Origin: an uncultured Clostridia bacterium
GTDB taxonomy: Bacteria; Bacillota; Clostridia; Oscillospirales; Acutalibacteraceae
Assembly (NCBI GenBank): GCA_945926705.1
Contig: CAMEMA010000019.1
Location: forward strand, 1 to 12,554
Length of the DNA: 12,554 nucleotides
Direction: 5' to 3'
Part shown: positions 1 through 7,939 of the stretch, one piece after another
How the letters are laid out: each line of letters opens with the position of its first letter
How positions within the stretch are numbered: position 1 is the stretch's first letter
Program-made: the position numbers and the translations under genes
The notes under the pieces: model-generated
Seen by the model: the letters and a program-made list of their open reading frames with translations, nothing else
What the model was told of the DNA's origin: nothing
Database searches by the model: none

Positions 1-355
1 TTTTACTCATAATTTTATCTATTATATCCGGAGTCATTGCAATAATTCTGTCAACTGCACCATCAAAGGATTGGATTTGCAATAGTTTAACATCTCCATT
101 TGAAACTACTAAAAAAGCAACAGGAACTATATTAACTCCTATGCCATTTCCGCCACCGAACAAATCTTTATCCGGACACTTACTCACAGTAAAGTCCGAG
201 CCGCCGGAAGCGAATCCGTAACTTACTTTAGATACCGGTATAACTACTGTTCCATCCGAAGTATTTATTGGTTTACCTATAATTGTTTCCGCATTAATAA
301 CTTCTTTGATTTTCTGAATTGAAAAATCCATCATTCCTTCCAGTTTATCACTCAT
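1..355 (-). CDS. gerW: GerW/YtfJ-family sporulation protein (3' end outside window)
   Basis: Reading the minus strand from the ATG at 355 gives 118 codons with no stop before the window edge, so the C-terminus is missing. The protein begins MSDKLEGMMDFSIQKIKEVI, then has a TIIGKPI segment, VVIPVSKVSYGFASGGSDF and a glycine-rich GGGNGIGVNIVPVAFLVV segment. This is the pattern of the GerW (YtfJ) family, small proteins of spore-formers that in Bacillus are linked to spore germination; the biochemical role is not known. No signal peptide or membrane segment is visible. The start is supported by an AAAGGTGG ribosome binding site at about 363-371. The gene lies 26 bases after the DUF2953 stop and is probably co-transcribed with it, a common pairing in Firmicutes. 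Nearly the whole family core is visible, so the assignment is fairly safe. Confidence 0.87.
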   Translation of the reverse strand, partial: MSDKLEGMMDFSIQKIKEVINAETIIGKPINTSDGTVVIPVSKVSYGFASGGSDFTVSKCPDKDLFGGGNGIGVNIVPVAFLVVSNGDVKLLQIQSFDGAVDRIIAMTPDIIDKIMSK

Positions 356-381
356 TGCAAATACCACCTTTATATTTTATG

Positions 382-957
382 TTATATAAATTCTTTATAT
401 TTTTTAACTGCTAAAAAAAACACCGGTATCATTCTGAAAATATTTCCACTGATACTAATCTCAAGCTCAGATTTAATTCTTTCTCCATTAAAATCCGGAG
501 AAACTTCCAGTATAAGTTCTTTGGGAGAACATAATGAACTTATAAGAGATATAGTCGGATATACTATAGATGAAACTTGTCCATATCTGATTGCCGTTAA
601 AGCAGAATTCGTTGCACCAACTTTTACTATCAATTTTAAATTATTGATTATTATCTTTTTCATCAACTTAATGAACACACATCGAGATGCATAAAGAGCA
701 TCATAAAACATTTGGAATGATTTTACAAACCCCCTTTTTTTCAAAATATCAAAAAAATCATTTTTAACTCTATAATTCGAAGTACCCGACGATTTGCAAT
801 TCGTCTTTGATTTGATTTTTCTATGTTTAATTTTTATTCCGACAATACTAAACTCTATACTCAACTTATCAACATATTTGATGACAACATTAAAAGGTAT
901 AAAAAGTACAATTAAAATAATAAATAAAACAATCAAAAAAACACATATCCAAATCAT
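382..957 (-). CDS. DUF2953 family membrane-anchored protein
   Basis: A 191-residue protein with one N-terminal hydrophobic segment (about residues 3-24) followed by a basic, soluble region. The segment around residues 112-142 (VGATNSALTAIRYGQVSSIVYP) matches the typical DUF2953 core, a Gly-x-x-x-(Ala)-Leu-Thr-Ala stretch followed by Tyr-Gly and a hydrophobic run. No enzymatic motif is seen and the function of the family is unknown. The ATG at 957 is preceded by AAGGAAA at about 966-972 with 8-base spacing; a further upstream ATG meets a stop immediately. The gene lies between the site-2 protease (57 bases upstream) and gerW (26 bases downstream). DUF2953 next to gerW is a recurrent arrangement in Clostridia, suggesting a sporulation or envelope role (inference). 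Confidence 0.8.
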   Translation of the reverse strand: MIWICVFLIVLFIILIVLFIPFNVVIKYVDKLSIEFSIVGIKIKHRKIKSKTNCKSSGTSNYRVKNDFFDILKKRGFVKSFQMFYDALYASRCVFIKLMKKIIINNLKLIVKVGATNSALTAIRYGQVSSIVYPTISLISSLCSPKELILEVSPDFNGERIKSELEISISGNIFRMIPVFFLAVKKYKEFI

Positions 958-1014
958 TACATCCGTTTCCTTAACTAATTAGTGTAGTTATTATTCTTAG
1001 CAATTTTTTTCGTT

Positions 1015-1671
1015 CTATGCGTAAAAAAACGGTAATCCTGTTATTTTTATTACGAAATTATACATACAATTTTCTAAAAAATCTATAGGCGCACCTAAAA
1101 GTCCGAAAAATAAAAGAACTATCAAAACAATTTCTACTGTTCTTTGATATGGATAGTATTTTTCTAAAAATTTTCTGGGAAGACATGCATTAAATATAAC
1201 GTATCCATCTAAGGACATCAACGGAAGCAGATTGATTACAGCTATTTCAAGATTTATTTTAATAAAATTTACGAAAAACAAATAAATCCAATTATTTCCC
1301 ATACTCGATGCTATTGCTAAGTTTAAAAAAAATCCTCCGACTAAAGCGGACAAAAAATTAGAAAAAGGACCTGCTGCAGCTACCAGAGCAGTGTCGCGCC
1401 GCTCGTTTGAAAAATTAGAAGTATCTATGGGAATAGGACGCGACCATCCAAATCCAAAAAGAAGCACACACGCCGCTCCTATAGGGTCAAAACAAAGAAT
1501 GGGACTAAACTTTAGCTTTCCTAGTGTTTTCGCAGTATCATCACCCAACATATACGCAACAAAAGCATGAGCATATTCGTGAAAAGGTAAAGTCAGGAAA
1601 ACTACTGCTAAAGTTGCCGCAATTCTCATCAATAAATACTCAAAAGTAATTCCCGACATTAAAAACCACAT
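1015..1671 (-). CDS. Site-2 protease family (M50) intramembrane zinc metalloprotease
   Basis: A 218-residue polytopic membrane protein. The zinc-binding HExxH motif is visible as H31-E32-Y-A-H35 within the first hydrophobic helix. The third metal ligand is expected in the INLLPLMSLDG segment (N147 to D155-G156), equivalent to the family motif NLxPxPPLDG, although the usual Pro-Pro is replaced by Met-Ser here. FDPIGA (61-66), a GWSRPIPI segment (75-82) and AAGPFSNF (99-106) are further hallmarks of the short YwhC/RseP-unrelated branch. Such proteins cleave substrates within the membrane; the substrate is unknown. The ATG at 1671 has an AGAGGTG site at 1679-1685. It follows spoIID by 57 bases, a gap that holds a candidate promoter, and leads into DUF2953 and gerW. 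The family often adjoins scpA-scpB, which are absent here. Confidence 0.9.
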   Translation of the reverse strand: MWFLMSGITFEYLLMRIAATLAVVFLTLPFHEYAHAFVAYMLGDDTAKTLGKLKFSPILCFDPIGAACVLLFGFGWSRPIPIDTSNFSNERRDTALVAAAGPFSNFLSALVGGFFLNLAIASSMGNNWIYLFFVNFIKINLEIAVINLLPLMSLDGYVIFNACLPRKFLEKYYPYQRTVEIVLIVLLFFGLLGAPIDFLENCMYNFVIKITGLPFFYA

Positions 1672-1692
1672 TATTTCTCACCTCTTAAGCAT

Positions 1693-1721
1693 ATTATAAC
1701 ATCAGACTCAACCTAACTCAA
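1693..1721 (-). promoter_or_regulatory. Candidate sigma-A promoter for site-2 protease-DUF2953-gerW
   Basis: On the minus strand, TTGAGT (1721-1716) is followed after 17 bases by TATAAT (1698-1693), with an extended -10 TGT directly before it (1701-1699). The -10 is perfect and the -35 matches 4 of 6. Transcription would start only a few bases before the ribosome binding site, giving a very short leader. AT-rich DNA produces such matches by chance, and read-through from spoIID is also possible because no hairpin separates the genes. Confidence 0.45.
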
Positions 1722-1728
1722 TACTGAT

Positions 1729-2739
1729 TCATTTGTTCAAATGCACAACAGATGTATTGGGATAGTACCATTCCAATATTTTTTTATAATCTGAACCTTG
1801 CTGCGCCATATACTGCGCACCGCATTGACTCATTCCAACACCATGACCATATCCAAAAACTTTAAATATAAATTTTTTACTTTCTTTATTATAATCAACA
1901 TTGAAATCTGATGATCTTAAACTGAAAATTTCACGAATTTCAGTTCCTTTTGCCTTATGTGAAGCTACACTTACTTCCTTTACCATTCCTGCATCTGTAC
2001 GCACTATATCTCTAATCCAATTTTCAGAATTGTCGTCAAAAGTACAATCACTCCATTTTTTAGAAATTAATTCTCTAAATTTTCCTTCTGAAATTTCTAC
2101 TGTAGTTTCATAACCGGAAGCAAACTTATCACCGGGACTTTCAACATTTGTAAGATACTTTAAATCACCTCCGAAAACATCAGCAGACTTTTCGGTTTTG
2201 CCTGAAGAAATTGCATGATATGCGGCTAATATTAAATTCCCTTCATCTTCAATCACTTCTCCGAAAACACTATCAACAGCGTCTTTAATTTTAATGTAAT
2301 ACTTATCAAACTCACTTCCCCATTTTTTATGCATTTGATTTTCCGAAACATAATTCAACCATTTTTCCGTATTAACTTTAAATGCATATTTTCTGCTCTT
2401 ATCAGATGAATTTTCAAAATCATTACGCAATTTACAGAAATATGTATATGAAGCTACAGCTTGTGCTTTTAACGCTTCAATTTCAAATTTAGCCGGCATC
2501 TCCGCAGTTACAGCTCCGTATAAAAACTCTTTGTCTGGTATATTTAATATTTTTCCGTTGGATTCATCTAAAACACAAAAATGTGAAGACTGATGTTTAA
2601 GTCCATTCTTATTTTCCTTAAACTGTGTTAAATTGCATTCACATTTTACACTTTTTCCTACAGACAAAAGTGGTATAAGAATCAAACACATAAATAATAT
2701 CAATGAAAAAAATAAATTTCTTTTAAAGGATATCTTCAT
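1729..2739 (-). CDS. spoIID: Stage II sporulation protein D (SpoIID), peptidoglycan lytic transglycosylase
   Basis: A 336-residue protein with an N-terminal membrane anchor at about residues 9-27 and an extracytoplasmic SpoIID domain. Hallmarks are YGAVTAEMPAKF with EALKAQAVASYTYF (about 74-101, including E80, E86 and E88, among which the catalytic Glu of the family should lie), a YHAISSGKT segment, and the C-terminal FGYGHGVGMSQCGAQ block followed by ILEWYYPNTSV. In spore-formers SpoIID works with SpoIIM and SpoIIP in the mother cell to degrade septal peptidoglycan during engulfment of the forespore. Length is normal for the family (about 340). The ATG at 2739 has a weak GGGGG ribosome site at 2751-2755, rather far upstream. 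In Bacillus the gene is sigma-E dependent; I could not identify a convincing sigma-E promoter upstream. SpoIID-like LytB amidase enhancers are related, but length and context favour SpoIID. Confidence 0.9.
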   Translation of the reverse strand: MKISFKRNLFFSLILFMCLILIPLLSVGKSVKCECNLTQFKENKNGLKHQSSHFCVLDESNGKILNIPDKEFLYGAVTAEMPAKFEIEALKAQAVASYTYFCKLRNDFENSSDKSRKYAFKVNTEKWLNYVSENQMHKKWGSEFDKYYIKIKDAVDSVFGEVIEDEGNLILAAYHAISSGKTEKSADVFGGDLKYLTNVESPGDKFASGYETTVEISEGKFRELISKKWSDCTFDDNSENWIRDIVRTDAGMVKEVSVASHKAKGTEIREIFSLRSSDFNVDYNKESKKFIFKVFGYGHGVGMSQCGAQYMAQQGSDYKKILEWYYPNTSVVHLNK

Positions 2740-2796
2740 TTAAAACAAACCCCCGTTATTTTAAACAGCTAAACCCACAACAATTATTCTTGCTTA

Positions 2797-2825
2797 TTGA
2801 CTTTAATAACTATTTTATATAAACT
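2797..2825 (+). promoter_or_regulatory. Weak candidate promoter for the membrane protein at 2900
   Basis: TTGACT (2797-2802, 5 of 6 matches to the -35) is followed after 17 bases by TAAACT (2820-2825, 4 of 6); a better -10, TATAAA at 2818-2823, would have only a 15-base spacer. The gap 2740-2899 between divergent genes must hold promoters for both, but this is the only plus-strand candidate I could support. Confidence 0.3.
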
Positions 2826-2899
2826 ATCAACTGAGAACATTATATTATTAATAAATATGGACGAGTTTTTAAAAATATGTTTTATTGGAGGTTTTGAAC

Positions 2900-3691
2900 T
2901 TGAATTTAAAGAATACTTGGATTATTTTTCTTGCATTTATGCTAACTTTGGTACCGCTTAAAATTTGTTCCGGAATTTTCACGATAGCTTTCGTTGAGTC
3001 TGCTGTTTTTACGGTAGTATTCTTGCTTGCGATTTCATGCATTATAATGTTTTCAAGCTTTAGTAAAATAAGAATAAAAAATATTGATATACCAAAAAAT
3101 ATATGGTTGGGGACGATTAGTGTTCTTATCTCTGTTTCATTCTTTTTTTGTATATCATCATATTTTAATGACAACTCGAAGTATGACTTTGAATGGCAGC
3201 CTGTTTCGATGTCTTTGTTGTCAATTTTATGTTGTATAACGTTTGCTCTAAATGCAGCTACTTTCTTTACCGGGAAAAATTTTTTAGCGGGTGTACCTTT
3301 CTTCATATTTTGTCCCACAATGTGGTTTGGAATGTCGATGATTTTGTTTCTATCAATATACAATAACAATGCAGATATTTATGAGGTAATACTTACCGCA
3401 TTTTTATCATTGTTTATGATCTATCATACTCAAGTTTTTGCAAGTTCTTCAAGTGCAAACGTGATAAGGCAGATGTTTATTTTTGGATTACCCTCTGTTT
3501 TGTTGATATTTGCGAAAAGTGTACCTGTAATAATAAAATACCTAACAGGATCTCAAGTAAGCGAATTATCCATATCAGTATCATCCCTTGAATTTCTTGT
3601 AGGATTATACATTATTTTCGTTTTGCTTGAATCATATAAACAAATTAATGCTCCTCAAGAGCCAAAAGTACGCTCTATAAGTATCCATTGA
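2900..3691 (+). CDS. Polytopic membrane protein of unknown function (TTG start)
   Basis: A protein of 263 residues that I do not recognise. It has about seven or eight hydrophobic segments at approximately residues 7-25, 30-52, 68-88, 105-123, 128-154, 160-180, 192-211 and 228-244, separated by short polar loops, and a short hydrophilic C-terminus. No transporter signature, ATP-binding motif or catalytic motif is evident. The reading frame is open from TTG at 2885, but that codon overlaps a GGAGG ribosome binding site (2887-2891). The TTG at 2900 lies 8 bases after this site and is the better start; there is no in-frame ATG near the beginning. The gene is transcribed away from spoIID and toward GAPDH, with 63 bases before the GAPDH start. 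Its position beside sporulation genes does not by itself show a sporulation role. Confidence 0.75.
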   Translation: MNLKNTWIIFLAFMLTLVPLKICSGIFTIAFVESAVFTVVFLLAISCIIMFSSFSKIRIKNIDIPKNIWLGTISVLISVSFFFCISSYFNDNSKYDFEWQPVSMSLLSILCCITFALNAATFFTGKNFLAGVPFFIFCPTMWFGMSMILFLSIYNNNADIYEVILTAFLSLFMIYHTQVFASSSSANVIRQMFIFGLPSVLLIFAKSVPVIIKYLTGSQVSELSISVSSLEFLVGLYIIFVLLESYKQINAPQEPKVRSISIH

Positions 3692-3740
3692 TTGTAATAT
3701 AATTACTGATTACTGCACATAATTTATTAATTAATTTTTT

Positions 3741-3746
3741 AAGGAG
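3741..3746 (+). promoter_or_regulatory. Ribosome binding site of GAPDH
   Basis: AAGGAG lies 8 bases before the ATG at 3755 and fixes that start. In the 63-base gap 3692-3754 I found no convincing sigma-A promoter, so GAPDH may be transcribed from upstream or from a non-consensus promoter. Confidence 0.7.
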
Positions 3747-3754
3747 TTGTAAAT

Positions 3755-4771
3755 ATGTCGATAAAAATTGGTATAAATGGTTTTGGAAGAATCGGAAGAA
3801 TGGTTTTAAGAGCTTCCCTTAGCGAACCATCAATTGAAATTACAGGAATAAATGACCCGTTTGTAAATTCAGACTATATGGCCTATATGCTAAAATATGA
3901 CAGCGTTCAGGGTAAAATTGATGCTCAAATAAAATCGGAAAATGGTCTTCTTTATGTAAACGGAAGTGTGATAAATATATTTGCGGAAAGAGAACCGAAA
4001 AATATACCTTGGGAAACAATAGGAGCGGAATATATAGTTGAATCTACAGGAGTATTTTGTACATCTGAAAAGTCCAAAGGACATATCGAAGCCGGGGCTA
4101 AAAAAGTAATAATATCAGCACCGGCAAAAGACACCGTTACTCCAACATTTGTATGCGGCGTAAATCTAGAAAAATACGAACCAAAAATGAATATAGTTTC
4201 AAACGCATCCTGCACAACTAACTGCCTTGCTCCACTTGCCAAAGTCATTAACGATAATTTTGGAATAGTGGAAGGACTTATGACGACAGTTCATGCAATT
4301 ACAAGCACTCAAAATACTGTAGATGCTCCTTCGGCAAAAGATTGGCGAGGAGGAAGAGCTGCCGGATGCAATATAATCCCCTCTTCTACCGGAGCAGCAA
4401 AAGCTTGTGCCCTTGTTATACCCGAATTGAAAGGCAAACTTACCGGCATGTCGTTTAGAGTACCCGTATCTAATGTTTCGGTAGTTGATTTAACTTGTAA
4501 ACTGGATAAATCGACAACGTACGAAGATATCTGTGAAGTCGTAAAAAAAGCTTCCCAAAACGAAATGAAGGGAATTTTGGGATATACAGACGAAATGTTA
4601 GTTTCAAGCGATTTTTGCGGAAATTCACATACTTCCATATTCGATGAAAAGGCTGGTATAATGTTAAATAGTAACTTTGTAAAACTTATATCATGGTATG
4701 ATAATGAGTGGGCTTATAGCTGTAAAATACTCGACCTTATAAAACATATGTACAAAATAGACAATCAATAA
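3755..4771 (+). CDS. gap: Glyceraldehyde-3-phosphate dehydrogenase, type I
   Basis: A complete GAPDH of 338 residues, normal for the family. It converts glyceraldehyde-3-phosphate, phosphate and NAD+ to 1,3-bisphosphoglycerate in cytoplasmic glycolysis. The Rossmann motif INGFGRIGRM is at residues 7-16, and N33-D34-P35 in the nucleotide pocket suggests NAD preference. The catalytic block SNASCTTNCLAP spans 149-160 with active-site C153, and H180 is the base in TTVHAITSTQNTVD. DWRGGRAA (196-203) and NEWAY near the C-terminus are conserved. Slight variants are NTVDAPSAKDW where QKTVDGPSKKDW is usual. There is no cggR, pgk or tpi beside it, so it is not in the common gap-pgk operon. Transcription probably ends at the hairpin at 4874-4912. 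Antisense open frames within it are shadows. Confidence 0.98.
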   Translation: MSIKIGINGFGRIGRMVLRASLSEPSIEITGINDPFVNSDYMAYMLKYDSVQGKIDAQIKSENGLLYVNGSVINIFAEREPKNIPWETIGAEYIVESTGVFCTSEKSKGHIEAGAKKVIISAPAKDTVTPTFVCGVNLEKYEPKMNIVSNASCTTNCLAPLAKVINDNFGIVEGLMTTVHAITSTQNTVDAPSAKDWRGGRAAGCNIIPSSTGAAKACALVIPELKGKLTGMSFRVPVSNVSVVDLTCKLDKSTTYEDICEVVKKASQNEMKGILGYTDEMLVSSDFCGNSHTSIFDEKAGIMLNSNFVKLISWYDNEWAYSCKILDLIKHMYKIDNQ

Positions 4772-4873
4772 ATTTTAATTTACTCAAACAAAAATTATTT
4801 CTCCGAATAAGTAGTAGGGACTTTCACTATCTGTTTTACTAACTTCTAATTCTTTTTAACAATAATTAAAAAT

Positions 4874-4912
4874 GGAGTAAAACCATTATATTGGCTTTAC
4901 TCCTTATTTTTT
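4874..4912. terminator. Bidirectional intrinsic terminator between gap and prmC
   Basis: The arms GGAGTAAAACC (4874-4884) and GGCTTTACTCC (4893-4903) pair with one A-C mismatch around an 8-base loop. On the plus strand the hairpin is followed by TTATTTTTT (4904-4912), and on the minus strand by ATTTTTAATT, so it can end both gap and prmC transcripts. The rest of the gap (4772-4873) shows nothing I can identify. Confidence 0.85.
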
Positions 4913-4928
4913 AACCATAAATATATAT

Positions 4929-5774
4929 TTATTTTACTCCTATAACGACTCTTTCTATATTATTTATATCTTTAACTGAATGTAAATTCTTAAAATTATG
5001 TTCTTTCAACATTTTAATTACTTGTTCAGATTGATTTTTACCTACTTCAAAAGCTATAATACCACCGATTTTAAGTTTAGGACTCCATAAATCAATTATT
5101 TTTTCATAAAAAAACAATCCGTCATTTCCGCCGTCTAGTGCCATTAAAGGTTCTTTTCTTACTTCTTTTTGCAACGAAGATATTTCATTACTTTTTATAT
5201 ATGGAGGATTAGAAATAATAGCGTCAAAATATTCATCTTCAAATTTTTTATAAACTTTAAAAATGTCATCATTTATAAATTTAGATTTACTTTTATTAAG
5301 CTTAATATTTTCAATAATATAGTTAAATGCTTCTTTAGATTTTTCGACAGCATATATCTCTGAACAATTATCTAAATATTTTTCCATAGCCAAAGCAATG
5401 CATCCTGTTCCGCTACATAAGTCAATAATTATAGGATTACTGATTCTAGATAGGCATTTTAAAGCCTCATTTACAAGTACAGTAGTGTCATCTCTAGGTA
5501 TCAAAACTCCAAATCCGACTTTCAATTTAAGTCCCATAAATTCCCATTCGCCCATTATGTATTGCAATGGCACTCCTGATTTACGTTTATTTAAAACTTG
5601 CAATAAAACTTCTTCATAGCGTTTAGGAACATATTTATTTCCGTTCAAAATTATATCAATTTTACTTAAATTAAAATATTTTTTGAAAATACAATCAACT
5701 TCTGAATGAAAATCTTCAATTTTCGCATTTGAAAATTCACGCAAAGCAAATTTATACAGTTCTTTTATTATCAT
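4929..5774 (-). CDS. prmC: Peptide chain release factor N5-glutamine methyltransferase (PrmC)
   Basis: A 281-residue protein with the two-part layout of PrmC/HemK: an N-terminal helical domain ending in GVPLQYIMGEWEFMG (about 68-81) and LIPRDDTTVLV (91-101), then a class I SAM-dependent methyltransferase fold. The SAM-binding loop is DLCSGTGCIALA (118-129; the first Gly of the usual DLGTGSG is Cys), and the NPPY motif is at 189-192 followed by IKSNEI. The enzyme methylates the glutamine of the GGQ motif in release factors RF1 and RF2, which improves peptide release. It usually lies next to prfA; here it is the last gene of a two-component-system operon, its ATG overlapping the kinase stop as ATGA (5774-5771), which implies translational coupling. 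It ends at the shared hairpin 4874-4903. Confidence 0.93.
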   Translation of the reverse strand: MIIKELYKFALREFSNAKIEDFHSEVDCIFKKYFNLSKIDIILNGNKYVPKRYEEVLLQVLNKRKSGVPLQYIMGEWEFMGLKLKVGFGVLIPRDDTTVLVNEALKCLSRISNPIIIDLCSGTGCIALAMEKYLDNCSEIYAVEKSKEAFNYIIENIKLNKSKSKFINDDIFKVYKKFEDEYFDAIISNPPYIKSNEISSLQKEVRKEPLMALDGGNDGLFFYEKIIDLWSPKLKIGGIIAFEVGKNQSEQVIKMLKEHNFKNLHSVKDINNIERVVIGVK

Positions 5775-7219
5775 AGATTCGTCTCCAAATCAGAATCGTT
5801 TTCGTTATTCTTATCATTTATAATGATAGGTAAACTTACCGTTACAGTAGTTCCAAAACCTTCTTCGCTTATTATATTTAAATTTCCGCCATGCAAAGCT
5901 ACTATCTCATCAACTATTGCCAGACCGATTCCTGAACCCTTTTTAAGGTAATTTGCTTTATAAAATTTTTTTGTAACATTAGGAAGATGTTCTTTCGGTA
6001 TACCGCATCCATTATCAGTAACACTCACATAAACCATATCTCCATTAACTCCCGCACTAATGCTTACTCCTCCTCCTGCAGAAGTATATTTAAGTGCATT
6101 GTCTATAATATTTATAAATACTTGGCGAAGACGATTTTTATCCCCCATGATTGGAGGCAACATTTTAGGTTCGTTATAGATTAATGTCTTTTCTTCATTT
6201 ACAGCCCTTTCTTTAAACATACAAACAGCTTCCCCAAGTTCGGCTAAAATATCTATTTTTTCCTTTATCAAATTAATACGCTTATCCCTTATACTTGAAA
6301 AATCTAATAATTCTTCTACTATACCAGATAATCTTCCCGCTTCTTTTACTATTGTATCTAAACCACGTTTTATAGTTGCAGGGTCTGAATCGCAAATTTG
6401 CATGGTTTCAGCCCAACCTTTTATGGCTGTCAAAGGAGTACGAAGTTCATGAGACACGGAAGAAATAAATTCATTTTTTATTTTTTCAGATGCATCCAAT
6501 TCTTCAGCCATATAATTTATAGTATCACTTAATTCTCCTATTTCGTCATCATATTTCTTATCTATCTTGATATGAAAATCACCTCGAGCAATCATTTGAG
6601 CTTTAAGACATATTTCACTTACAGGTGTAACTATAGACCTTATAAACTGAGTTCCCGATACAATTATAAATACAATTATCATAGAGCATAAAATCAAAAG
6701 CATAATCATACCAAATACAATTCTTGAATTTGCTTCTTCTACAGACACAACGTACCTTACCGCTCCTATATATCTATCAGAACGGTCATAAATGCATCTG
6801 GTAACAGCTATCAATTTTTCACCTTTAAAAGACTTACCTTCCCATATTCCAAATCCATTTTTAGACTCTCTTGCTCTATCATAATCAGGTCTTATTTCGG
6901 GGTAATCCGGTAAAAAACCAGTAGAAGTTATTAAAATATTATTATTTTCGTCAAAAACCATTAACTCCATTGCATCTCTGTCAGGGAAATTTTTAATATA
7001 TTCCTTTGCCATATCCGAAAAATTAGTTTCTGTTTGTATTGAATAACTCTTAAACATACTGTAAAGTTCGTTTGTTCTGCCTTTTAAAGTTTGTTTAATC
7101 CCACTATAAAAATAACCTCTGATTACTAAAGCAAATGCCGTAACCAACACTGTAAAAATACCAATTATAAATACCAAACTATTAAAAATCCAACGCCTTT
7201 TTATCCCTTTTATAGTCAT
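5771..7219 (-). CDS. Membrane HAMP-domain sensor histidine kinase
   Basis: A 482-residue two-component kinase. Transmembrane helices at about residues 13-33 and 168-190 enclose an extracytoplasmic sensing domain of about 130 residues whose MELMVFDENNNILITST stretch looks Cache/PAS-like. A HAMP linker follows (about 190-245), then the HisKA dimerisation domain with phospho-acceptor H257 in SSVSHELRTPLTAIKGW. The HATPase domain has an N box NIIDNALKYT (370-379, N374), G1 box DNGCGIP (402-408) and G2 box GSGIGLAI (428-435). All catalytic elements are intact. The signal is unknown. It lies 18 bases after the response regulator stop, with AAAAGGAT as ribosome site, and overlaps prmC by 4 bases. 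It should phosphorylate the regulator encoded at 7238-7939. Confidence 0.95.
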   Translation of the reverse strand: MTIKGIKRRWIFNSLVFIIGIFTVLVTAFALVIRGYFYSGIKQTLKGRTNELYSMFKSYSIQTETNFSDMAKEYIKNFPDRDAMELMVFDENNNILITSTGFLPDYPEIRPDYDRARESKNGFGIWEGKSFKGEKLIAVTRCIYDRSDRYIGAVRYVVSVEEANSRIVFGMIMLLILCSMIIVFIIVSGTQFIRSIVTPVSEICLKAQMIARGDFHIKIDKKYDDEIGELSDTINYMAEELDASEKIKNEFISSVSHELRTPLTAIKGWAETMQICDSDPATIKRGLDTIVKEAGRLSGIVEELLDFSSIRDKRINLIKEKIDILAELGEAVCMFKERAVNEEKTLIYNEPKMLPPIMGDKNRLRQVFINIIDNALKYTSAGGGVSISAGVNGDMVYVSVTDNGCGIPKEHLPNVTKKFYKANYLKKGSGIGLAIVDEIVALHGGNLNIISEEGFGTTVTVSLPIIINDKNNENDSDLETNL

Positions 7220-7237
7220 AAAATAAATCCTTTTTGA

Positions 7238-7939
7238 TTAATTTTCCCACTTATAACCCATTCCCCAAACCGTAATTATATGTTGAGGTATGGAGGGGTT
7301 ATCTTCAATCTTCATTCTAAGTCTTCTAACATTTACATCTACAATTTTTTCTTCAGCTTTATTGTTTTCTCCCCAGACATGATGAAGAATTTGAGTGCGA
7401 CTTAAAACTGTACCCGGATTTGAAAAAAAATATTCCATTATTTGAAATTCTACCTGCGTAAGTTCAATAACCTGTCCTCGCTTTTTCAATGCTCTGTTTT
7501 TCAAGTTAAGAACAAATTCTCCAAATTTAATTTCTTCATGAAATTGGTTTTCGGTTCTCATAAGATTAAGTGCAACACGTCTGTAAAGAGCATCTACTCT
7601 TGCCACGAGTTCAGAAGGGCTGAACGGCTTTGTTATATAATCATCTGCTCCAAGCATTAAACCACTGATTTTATCCATTTCCTGAGCTTTTGCTGTAAGC
7701 AAAATTATTCCTATAGTATCGCTTTTTTTTCTGAGTTCCTTACATACTTTCATTCCATCTATTCCCGGAAGCATTATATCCAAAACAGCCAAATCAAAAT
7801 CACCATTATAATTTTGAAAAATCTCCAAAGCTTTTTCTCCGCTGTCCGTAGCTATAACTTCATATCCCGATCTTTGCAAATTTATAATTTCAAACTCTCT
7901 TATTGCCTCTTCATCTTCAGCTATTAATACACGCTTCAT
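7238..7939 (-). CDS. OmpR/PhoB-family response regulator
   Basis: A 233-residue regulator with a receiver domain (about 1-118) and an OmpR-type winged-helix DNA-binding domain (about 137-232). The receiver has the acidic pair E8-D9, phospho-acceptor D54 in AVLDIMLPGIDG, T82 and K104 in YITKPF, all conserved. The output domain shows ELTQVEFQIMEYF, the recognition region VDVNVRRLRMKI and the closing VWGMGYKW. It is the cognate partner of the histidine kinase 18 bases downstream. Its ATG at 7939 overlaps the lipoprotein stop as ATGA and has a GGAGG site at 7947-7951. Targets are unknown; the operon's own promoter and the divergent genes from 8705 are natural candidates because of position only. 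Confidence 0.95.
   Translation of the reverse strand: MKRVLIAEDEEAIREFEIINLQRSGYEVIATDSGEKALEIFQNYNGDFDLAVLDIMLPGIDGMKVCKELRKKSDTIGIILLTAKAQEMDKISGLMLGADDYITKPFSPSELVARVDALYRRVALNLMRTENQFHEEIKFGEFVLNLKNRALKKRGQVIELTQVEFQIMEYFFSNPGTVLSRTQILHHVWGENNKAEEKIVDVNVRRLRMKIEDNPSIPQHIITVWGMGYKWEN

Noticed and set aside
2740..2884. Sigma-E promoter for spoIID
   Set aside because: No region combined an ATA-type -35 with a CATACA-type -10 at the right spacing, so no site is called although one is expected from Bacillus.
2885..2899. TTG at 2885 as start of the membrane protein
   Set aside because: It overlaps the GGAGG site at 2887-2891, which is itself correctly spaced for the TTG at 2900.
3952..4638. 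Antisense open reading frames of about 100 codons inside the GAPDH gene (minus strand)
   Set aside because: They lack ribosome binding sites and recognisable domains, and they lie opposite a fully conserved gap gene whose codon pattern keeps the reverse frame open.
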